A program made the translations under genes and the position numbers. Below, piece after piece: positions 45,122-53,300 of a DNA stretch of 55,666 nucleotides (its first letter is position 1; each line of letters opens with the position of its first letter). Below the pieces are notes generated by a model. The model was not told the origin of the DNA. It worked only from the letters and a program-made list of their open reading frames with translations, and made no database searches. The stretch is from contig CAXKVV010000186.1 in assembly GCA_964058805.1 (NCBI GenBank), positions 1-55,666 on the forward strand, in the 5' to 3' direction. Source of the DNA: Schoenoplectus triqueter (Eukaryota; Streptophyta; Magnoliopsida; Poales; Cyperaceae).

Positions 45122-45490
45122 TGTGCGATCCTTTTTCGCGCGCTCCGCACCACCATTGGGTGGCGATGGGATGTGGAATAAGGATACAGAGATCCCTCCT
45201 GAACGTGCATTTATTTAACGCTGGTTAATTCCGCCGTCTAGACTCATTGAAATGCACATTTAGGGCGTTTTTTAGTGATTATGAGTACTTATAGATTCCG
45301 ATGGACGCAAGCCCCCACCGTTAATTACCCTGGGCTATTGACCTCGATGCACCTCTAGATCTTAAAAGGGGGAAATAAATAGTATAGCTAAATAATAGTC
45401 AAGTGGTCATGTGCTTCGATGATTGGGATCATTGAAGCACCCTGGACTAACTAATAGATCAGTCCAGTAAAACAGGAATGGCAGAGAAGA

Positions 45491-46840
45491 TGAACTTATT
45501 AACATATCAGTTTTATCTTCGGGGTACAGTGTAAATTGAATATACAAACAGATCGATTCAACTTACGTAGAGTTTTAGCATACGAACTTACTACAGATCA
45601 GTTCGGGATTTTTAGAAATAGGTGAAAATGAACTTACAAATATATCAGTTCGAATTCAAAACAAATAATAGATACAGATACAGATATAGATGAACTTACT
45701 ACAGATCAGTTCATTAAAACAGATGGCAGAGGTATAGATGAACTTAATACATATCAGTTCATTGAAATATATAATAGAGATATAAATGAACTTACTACTG
45801 ATCAGTTTATGAATGCAGGTAAAAGGATACATATGAACTTACTACAGATCAGTTCACAAATACATATACAGTGTAAACTGAATCTACTAACAGATCGATT
45901 CAACTTACGTGGAGTGTAGACAGACGAACTTACTACAGGTCAGTTCGTTGATTAATGGCAGATATAGATGAACTTACTAACAGATCAGTTCATTCTGTGA
46001 TAGGGAAAAATGAATCTACTACAGATCGGTTCAATCTTTATAACTCTGAGAGATGACCTTACAAACATATCAGATCGATCTCTACAGAGGGATGGAAGAT
46101 GAGTCTACTAATGGATCGAATCAATCTTAATTGATCTAGAAGATAAACTTACTAATAGATCAGTTCAATCTTAACTAGTCAATGACCAATCACACAAAAT
46201 ACAACTCAAAGCACTGAGCTGGTTGATCTTGAGGTTGGTGAATCAGGAGATGGGTGGATATTGCCCACTTGTTCATCTTGCTGATCTTCTAGATCATAAA
46301 TTCCAGGTGCCGAGCAGATTCATAAACCTAGGATACAGATGAACTTATTAACAGATCTGTTCATTCTGTGATAGAAAAAGATGAACCTACTACAAATCGG
46401 TTCAATCTTTATAACTCCGAGAGATGACCTTACAAACAGATCAGATCGATCTCTACAGAGGGATGGAAGATGAGTCTACTAACAGATCGACTCAATCTTA
46501 ATTGATCTAGAAAATAAACTTACTAATAGGTTAGTTCAATCTTAACTAGTCAATGACCAATCATACAAAATATAACTCAAAACACTGAGCCGGTTGATCT
46601 TGTGGTTGGTGAATCAGAAGATGGGTGGATATTGCCCACTTGTTCATCTTACTGATCTTCTAGATCATGAATTCCAGGCGCTGAGCAGATTCATAAACCT
46701 AGGATACACTTTTGCACACAAAGTCAAACATGAAGCGCTAAGTCAGTTCAACCTTGAGGCAAGCGTGTTAGTGAATGAACCAACTATAGATTGATTCGAT
46801 TTCACCATTTAGAATATGAACCTACTACAGATCGGTTCAG
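45491..46840. repeat. Array of about twenty inverted repeats with covarying arms
   Basis: Unit: six-base arm, centre TACTA(A)CAGATC, complementary arm. Examples: 45691-45713 TGAACT/AGTTCA; 45583-45605 CGAACT/AGTTCG; 45879-45902 TGAATC/GATTCA; 46382-46404 and 46817-46839 TGAACC/GGTTCA; 46471-46494 TGAGTC/GACTCA; 46011-46033 TGAATC/GGTTCA (one G-T pair). Spacing is about 40-50 bp. Some stems extend outward (GTAA...TTAC around 45531-45566 and 45873-45908). The segment 46010-46330 is duplicated as about 46380-46690 together with a shared unique stretch (GATGGGTGGATATTGCCCAC). Confidence 0.85.
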
Positions 46841-47155
46841 TTCTTTAGACTAGAAGACAAACTTTCAATCAGATTATTATAGTCTTGCTAGTATGTTAAG
46901 TCATAAATAATTGTTCAAGACATAGAGTCAATAGACAGTGGACAGAGTCCCTACAATTGTCTTACTTGATCTCCTAGATAATTAATGCAAAGCACTTGAC
47001 TAATTAATGCATTCAGGGTTACCTTATTCACAAAATTAGACTCGGAACTCCTGGCTGGTCTAACATTGAGACAAGTTTATCAGAGGGTGAGCTTCTAGAC
47101 AAGTCAATTCAGAAGCTTCCATATTATGATGACTCATCAGCAATCGACAAAATGT

Positions 47156-47460
47156 GTCACCACCTTATCAACCGTTATAACGCTTCAATATGTCGTTATA
47201 ACGTTTCTGGAGAATAACAGACTTGTTAGAGAATTGGTCAACATGGGTCAAAACGTTGCTAACGCTCTGTATATCGTTCAACGTTTTAGAAAATCATTAC
47301 AACGATTCAAGAAATTGTTATAATGATTCCTTAGAATGTGTTGACTTGTCAGAGTATGGTCAGAGCATTACCAATATTTTGTGAAGCGTTCAACGTTTTG
47401 GTAAACCGTATAACGATTCAAGAATCGTTATAACGATTCCTAAGAATGTTGTATTTAATC
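47156..47460. repeat. CGTTATAACG palindrome cluster inside the insertion
   Basis: Includes ACCGTTATAACGC (47171 region), GTCGTTATAACGTTT, AATTGTTATAATGATT and the perfect 18-bp palindrome GAATCGTTATAACGATTC (47422-47439). The host SIRE-like LTR has the same motif class, but the flanking text is different. Confidence 0.85.
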
Positions 47461-48104
47461 CGGACCACTAGATTATTCTGAGATTAGTGTAGATCTTTTA
47501 TGCAACTCTTTATTTTATTTGGGTCGCTGGATTTAATTGAGATTATATGTTGAATAGATCTAAGGCCCGGATCTCTTCCCATTTTAATATTCTAAACTCT
47601 TGATAGATCTCAATCGTTGATGAATCTTTGAGATTAAAGTACGCTTTAATAGTCATGCTGAGTGATCTCCAACTCTTCTGACCTGTCTTTGCATCAGGAT
47701 TTATGCTGGGTGGTGGTTTCCAGTGGTCGGAGCTTCTCTCATCTGATCAGACTTGTGTCCTAGCATCACATGACCTTGGTGAATCTCTCCATGGTACCTG
47801 ATCGGAGATCCATGCGATGGTTGGTGCAGTGCGAGGGTGCCAGCTGAAGTGTACCAATAGGGTTGGTACCGAGTTGAATTCCTTGTCAAATTCAACAGTT
47901 TCAGTCAATGTCATTGATAGTTGCAAGATCAATAAGCATCGCCTTGACATGTAGATGTGATCTGAAGTGAATGTGAGTGTTCTTGATCACTATCAATCGC
48001 ACTGAAGCACTAATAGTTTGGGAGTGCACGGTACCGATCAGTACCGACCCTAATTCCTTTCAATTCGAGATGTTTATTGAACTTGCATACTCAATTGACA
48101 CCCC

Positions 48105-48634
48105 TCAGGCCTAAAGGCTCATCCAGCTTTAGCTGGGGCCAGTGGCTCACTGAGTTTCAAGGCGTTTCAACACGATACCAACTGGTTGTGCACGAAACTG
48201 ATCAGCATCAGTTCTGAATTCATCGAAATCTCTGACATTCACTAAATTATTGCACTTAATCGATGTCTCCTGGGCCTAAAGGCTCACCCAGACATTGCTA
48301 GGGCCAGTGGCTCACTGAGATTGCAACAATTAGGATTGATTCACTCTTAAGTCTTGGCAATATGCTGATTTGTGTCGAGATCGGTATATTCATTTAAAAT
48401 TGGAAAGATTAACTAACTTAATCGATTAAAATCATATAGTTAGGATGATTAGAGAATAGAAATGTATCATTTTTTGGTTACTGTGCATGTATAAGCAGAA
48501 AAATCAATTGTGAAATGAAAATTATAAGGGAAATCGATGTAATAATAATTGAATCACAGATTCTTGATGTTTGTGACTGATCCAGGCATAAAGGCTCACC
48601 AATCATCTTGTGATTGGCCTAGTGACTCACTGGA
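48105..48634. repeat. Three copies of a putative structured motif (AAAGGCTCA ... GTGGCTCACTG)
   Basis: Copies at about 48105-48154, 48271-48319 and 48580-48634. Constant text: (C)CTAAAGGCTCA on the left and GGCCAGTGGCTCACTG on the right (ATAAAGGCTCA and CCTAGTGACTCACTG in copy 3). Between them lies a small hairpin whose arms differ: CCAGC/GCTGG in copy 1, CCAATC/GATTGG in copy 3 (copy 2 has one mismatch). Outer arms also differ but pair: CTCAG/CTGAG, TCTC/GAGA, ATCCAG/CTGGAT. Confidence 0.75.
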
Positions 48635-49282
48635 TTCAATCAATTAATGTCAATTGATATCATTTAGAAAAGAAAATAGTAGAGAGATAGAATTAAGAAG
48701 CAAACTCTTGAAAGAAAGCCATAAGAATGAGAAAGAAATCAAATTGATTATCTAATAAGCACAAATTGAATGTCTAGAGCTCAGTTCCAAGGAAAGAAAT
48801 GTAAATAAACACCAATCGAATCAATTTGCATGGTTGATTACCTCGAATTCTCAACAGAAAATACCAATTGATCAAATTCTTCTTTTAACTCTTTTAATCT
48901 CTTTCTTTCTCTACACTAGGTGATCACTAGTGAATGTGTGTGGGTGTGTGTCTCTCTCTCAATTTTTCTCTTCTCAGTTGCCTTTTTTCTCTTCTTTTCT
49001 CTCTTCCCTCCCCCCTTCTTTTTTTTCCTGATTTTCTAATCGACTTATATAAGCTAGAATCGACCACTCTCTTGATTGTAATTGGTTGAATGATTCTCAC
49101 TTGGATTGTCAGTTTGTACAAATCTTCACCCTTCATTCTTCATGCTTGAACGGCTGTGATGGATTTGTGTTTCTTCCCTAACCGTTTTTTGTTATTGCTT
49201 TGACCGTGTCGCTATTTCATTAACTCCGACTCTCAATTGCTCATATATTTCGACTAGTGAGTGGGCCCTAAGTTGCCAACTT

Positions 49283-49789
49283 CTATATAAACCTTTCATG
49301 GCTAGCTTAAATGTCATTTCATCCATTTGTCGGCTTCAATTTCTCTGAGCTCATTTATGTCCCATTTCCAACTACTGACCAATTAACATCTCACACATTC
49401 AATTGCCTCACCAATTCATCTCTATTGGTGTCGCCTTACCTCAAAGAAGCTTCTTTACAACTCAATTTGATCTCTAGAACACCAATTAGACCTCTCTCTC
49501 TTCAGCTCAATTTTGAGTAGTAGGTCAATTTCAGCTTCTATTCATCTATTCTCATCAATTGATCTGGCAGCATCTCTTGTCTCATCACCCAATCGCTGCT
49601 ACTTTTTTAGATCATCTTTAATCATGGTGAGGCGCCAGGGAAAGAAGAGAATGTGAGCTGTATTAGACTCGAGCAATGGCGAGAAGAAAGAGGAGGGAGG
49701 GAGTTCCTCCTCGTATGTGAATGTGTCAGGCACATGTGAACCAAAGCGTAGAAGAGAAGAACAGCAGCGACTTAGAGCTCATGCATCAG
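49283..49789 (+). pseudogene. Candidate promoter and first exon, unknown gene
   Basis: A TATA-like CTATATAAACC lies at about 49283, followed by a CT/AT-rich leader with few ATGs. At 49624 a frame begins MVRRQGKKRM, hits TGA, then continues open: AVLDSSNGEKKEEGGSSSSY, and KRRREEQQRLRAHAS, up to a possible GT donor at 49790. The composition (basic N-terminus, Ser/Glu-rich, Arg-rich) looks like real coding rather than random DNA, with one nonsense change. I recognise no family, and no second exon was found. Confidence 0.25.
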
Positions 49790-50059
49790 GTTTATCATTC
49801 TCTCATTTTCCTTTCAAATTCTGCTACGTTGATTTGAATGAGCAGGCCAAATAGACTTGGTTCACAACTTAACCATGCGTCTCTACTTGTGTTCCCGGGC
49901 ACTGGGCCCCATTGTCAGGTGTTAATAGCTTTAGGGGTGGCCATGTCAGTATTTTAAGGTTAAGCATGCTGATGTGGCATGTTTCTATAGGCTGTTTTGG
50001 TCTGATTTAGAGGTGTTTGTGTTAATCATCTTATTACAATTGTTAATCTGTGCTGACTG

Positions 50060-50475
50060 TGCACCATCATGTGTGTGACACGTGGCATATAGAGGGGCCC
50101 ACATGTGCTTCCTTGGTCCAATAGCATGCAGTCATGTGTCTAGCTATTATAACCAGAATGGTGAGGTGGCTTCATGGTATGCTGCCACATGGCATGCATA
50201 TGATGATGTGGTGGTCTAAGGTGTTGCCATGTCACCTCTATCCTGCCGACATGTGTAGGTTTGCACCAATAGCATTATGCCATGTGTCTCTGTCTGGTGA
50301 AGTGGCTACTGATGTGAACAAATAAGTGAATTCCACGTGGCATGTATAGGGCCCATTTGTCATGTGTTCCACGCCCATGTGGGGCCCACCTGTGCTGACA
50401 TGGTCCAATAGGGTTGTGACACGTGGCGGTTGCTTGCTGACTTGGTTCACTTTAGTGCTGCCACGTGACACACCC
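50060..50475. repeat. G-box/ABRE-rich repeat block
   Basis: Four CACGTG cores (GACACGTGGCAT near 50077, TCCACGTGGCATG near 50331, GACACGTGGCGG near 50418, GCCACGTGACAC near 50459) among many one-base variants (CATGTG, CACATGGCATG). The unit GTCCAATAG / CACCAATAG recurs three times next to them (about 50117, 50263, 50402), as does GGGCCCA-C.TGTGCT (50097, 50383), so the block grew by duplication. Confidence 0.7.
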
Positions 50476-50899
50476 TCTCTCCTCTTCTATGTTGTATTCT
50501 CTGTGGTTCTCATACCCAGTTTGCACCCAAGGATGCTATTGTCCCCAAGTTGTACCTAGAATTACCTTGACCAAATCTCAGCCCTTGATCTGCTTATTTA
50601 ATCTATTTTGTCCTCTCTAAATTTATTTTAGTAGCTCCACCTATCCAAAAATCATGAAATTTTCACCAAAAATCTCTAAATTCATGATGATCACTCTTAT
50701 AATTTTTTAATTTCACTTTTGCCCCTACCTCCTTGCATTAAAAATTCATTTACTAAGAAAATCATGTTTTCTCTTCTGAATTAATCCCAATTTTTTAATT
50801 GTAGCTCAGTGTCTCTGCCAAATAAAAAATCTCTTGCAGAAACCCTCCCCCCTAATTAAACACCAATTAGACTTGTTGTTCACACGGAAGCGTATGCAC

Positions 50900-52240
50900 A
50901 AAGTTTCAGTACAGCAAGCTGTACCTTTTAACCTTGGTTACACCCCTCGGTTCGGACTGCAAGTGTACAGATCCTATCGAGTAGTATAATTCGGGTATCG
51001 ATCCACAGAGACGGTGAAACAAACCGGACTCTACTTAAATTAACTCTATTCTAGAAGTTCTGCAAAGTTGGTTTTTGGGTATTTAAGGTTCTAAAAGTTT
51101 AAATGACAGTAATTAAATGCAAGAAAATAAACAAACTTGGTTTTAAACTATATTAAAAAGGCGTTTCCAGGGTTATGACTTCATCTCAGTTCTGTCTCGA
51201 GTTGCCCGGTCCGTGCAGTATCCTGCACGGTCTGTGTCAATTGTACACGGTCCGTGTACTATATTACACGGTCCATGTGGCTCCCCGAATGAATGCAGCA
51301 GCTACTGTTTTCTTGTATTGTTCTTTTGTGTAGGGTTCTACTGACCAGACCTAATGTTTCTAAACCTCAACTATTGTTTATTGGTTCATTAACTTGGTAT
51401 GGAATTGCAATATCTGCCCTCGTCGGGTTCTCGACCTCAACTGTCGTTTGTTGGTCGGAATTATCTAGTTGCTTGTTTGGTATACTAAAGGCATCCTCTA
51501 TCCGTCGATATGAGAAAAAGTTCACCTTTCGGCTACTACTTGGTTTCACCTCTCGGATCCTAAATCCTACCTCATGTACTTAGATTGGTTGAGAGATTTT
51601 TAAGGGTTCTTTTGCTCTATAGATGTGGCTATGCACCTATTGGCAAACCAGTAAGAATCAAATAATTTACTCTAAGCAATTAAAATTTGAACTCAATCAA
51701 GCAAACACAAATTTCAATACGAAAATCCAATAGCTAACATGTAAAACAAAACATTCGATTACATCACAGCCCTAGAAACTAAGAAATCTACTCAAACATG
51801 GTTCTAAAACAGATAAAATAAAAGATAAAAGAGATATCCATCACAAAACTCGAAGAACGAAGAAGATCCGTGAAGAAATTTGCGTCTTTCGCTTCTCAAC
51901 TTCGTCTCCAAGCTTAGCCGTCAAGTCCAAACCCTAAAAAAAACTCTCTCTGTGATAGAATGCCCCCCTAGACGGAGAAATCCCGCTTATATTCTTTTTG
52001 GGCCGACCTTTCATCAATAAAACTTCTTTCTAATTTCAGAAACTGTTTCCAGCACCGTCTGACACGGTCCGTGTAAGGTTCCACACGGACCGTGTGCTTG
52101 CGTGTTTACACGGTCGCGTCTGTGGTCGTATAGGCGGTCGAGTTGAGATTGTGCGGTCCGTGTGAGATGTTACACGGACCGTGTAAATAGTTCTGAATTT
52201 CATAGTCTTCCTCGACTTCACCTGATTCCTGCAAAATAAG
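50900..52240. repeat. Segment with paired ACACGGTCCGTGT hairpins at both ends
   Basis: Left cluster 51205-51280: CCGTGCAGTATCCTGCACGG and CCGTGTACTATATTACACGG, each a 7-bp-stem hairpin. Right cluster 52062-52190: GGTCCGTGT / ACACGGACC hairpins twice, with AAGGTTCC and GAGATGTT loops. Upstream, CTGCAAGTGTACAGATCC then TCGATCCACAGAGACGG (50960-51015) resembles a conserved text I know from repeats of other plants but cannot name. It may be a nested element of its own. Non-coding. Confidence 0.6.
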
Positions 52241-52399
52241 AATAAACTTGCAGCAGTACCTCATTCTACAGATATTCAATGAAATAAATATGATTTTATA
52301 GTTTTGGACACAGATTTTGGTACAAGATTTGGTCGAAAATGTAGCTAAAATAGCTAGATATCACTTGTATTGATGCTTCATTAGGGTTTGATTTGATCA

Positions 52400-52620
52400 A
52401 AATTTGATTGCATGTCAACAATTGATACAAATCTAGCGTTGATCAGATGTTTACAACATTGACATCTGATCAGTCTTGTGAAATTGACTTTCAATCCATA
52501 TCCATGAAAGTGATTTGGTCGATAGTTGATTACTTATCAACAATTGACACAAATTTTGGCTTGATCAAGTGTTTGCAACATTGGCACCTGGTCAACCTTG
52601 AAAGCAAAATCACATTGAAA
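52400..52620. repeat. Two diverged tandem copies of about 120 bp
   Basis: CAACAATTGATACAAATCTA...GTTTACAACATTGACATCTGATCAG and CAACAATTGACACAAATTTT...GTTTGCAACATTGGCACCTGGTCA follow each other. Confidence 0.75.
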
Positions 52621-53069
52621 TTTCTTGTGATTTGATGTATCAAAATACTGGCATGGCATTGATACAGTTCTTTATTGTACAGAGATTGTACTGCTCCATC
52701 TCTTACGATTTGTTTTGAGAATTAATTTTCAGGGTTTGATCTTGATTTCCTTAGTGTCTATCATTGAGGTGTAGGACCCACCTGTCAGTGAACAATAATC
52801 AAATGGATGACCCCTCAGGAGATCTTCTCTCCTGATTCTCCTGAGAGTCATCCACCTCAAATGAATAGGAGGTGACAGAGCTTTTATACATTCGATTCTT
52901 TGTCCAGGATTTCCTTGTGGGACAAATAAACTTTTTTTTTCTGGGCTCAGAAGCGACTTCTTCTGACTGGTGGACCCTCTCTTCTTTCTTATGATTTATT
53001 GCTGATAATTCATATATTTATCCTTAATTGTCCAGTTATTTCATCCTTGAGATTTTTCAAGGGTAAACA

Positions 53070-53300
53070 CCATTTTTTTGTAAGGGACCAAGTTCTACAA
53101 GTGTAAAATTATTTTTTAGTGTTTCGGCTCAACCTCAATTGTTAAAGGTTGGGAGTCTTGAAGACGCAGACATTTTAATCCGAACTCAGTTGCATCTTGT
53201 GTTCTTGTTTGTTCTTTTCTTTTTTTTCTCATTTCTTTGATTACTATATTCTTGTGAGAATTGAATTAAATTGAATTATTTTTCGCTATCATTACATTTG
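53070..53300 (+). repeat. 3' LTR of the SIRE-like element, right part
   Basis: Resumes with CCATTTTTTTGTAAGGGACC and matches the 5' LTR (42500-42612): TCTACAAGTGTAAAATTATT, CTCAACCTCAATTGTTAAAG, then ATTTTAATCCGAACTC. It runs on as T-rich sequence; the exact end was not found. Confidence 0.75.

Larger units (their letters stand above)
45122..53069. mobile_element. 7948-bp coding-poor insertion with TG...CA ends and CCATT target duplication
   Basis: Starts TGTGCGATCC, ends GGGTAAACA. CCATT lies on both sides (45117-45121; 53070-53074). Taking out the insertion plus one CCATT restores the LTR to the same length as the undamaged 5' LTR in this interval (28 bp each between the conserved CGATAG and GTAAGGG blocks). 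The end bases and the 5-bp duplication are those of LTR-retrotransposon integration. Yet I find no gag, pol, primer-binding site or polypurine tract, and no second copy of either end. Possible identities: a very large solo LTR, a LARD-like non-autonomous element with lost LTR similarity, or a composite with further nested insertions. It is rich in palindromic repeats, listed separately. Confidence 0.75.
41658..53300 (+). mobile_element. Decayed Copia element, SIRE/Maximus type, with a split 3' LTR
   Basis: 5' LTR 41658 to about 42614, gag remnants to about 44100, a purine-rich run (AAAAGGGAAAGAT, 44296-44308), then the 3' LTR starting TGTTGCACTAAAC at 44309. The 3' LTR is interrupted at 45121 and resumes at 53070 (GTAAGGGACCAAGTTCTACA, as in the 5' LTR at 42500). 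Both LTRs carry arrays of CGTTATAACG palindromes. pol is absent. The 3' limit, about 53200-53320, is uncertain. Confidence 0.75.

Noticed and set aside
45122..45500. Possible endogenous pararetrovirus or Helitron start
   Set aside because: No movement protein, RT or Rep/helicase signature in any frame, and the 5-bp duplication argues against a Helitron.
45491..46840. Array of about 23-bp repeats with similar spacing, CRISPR-like at first sight
   Set aside because: The genome is a plant. The repeats are not identical, the arms vary in matched pairs, and the spacers are themselves related.
50134..50559. Open frames in the G-box block on both strands
   Set aside because: They arise from the duplicated CATGTG/CACGTG units and change frame between units.
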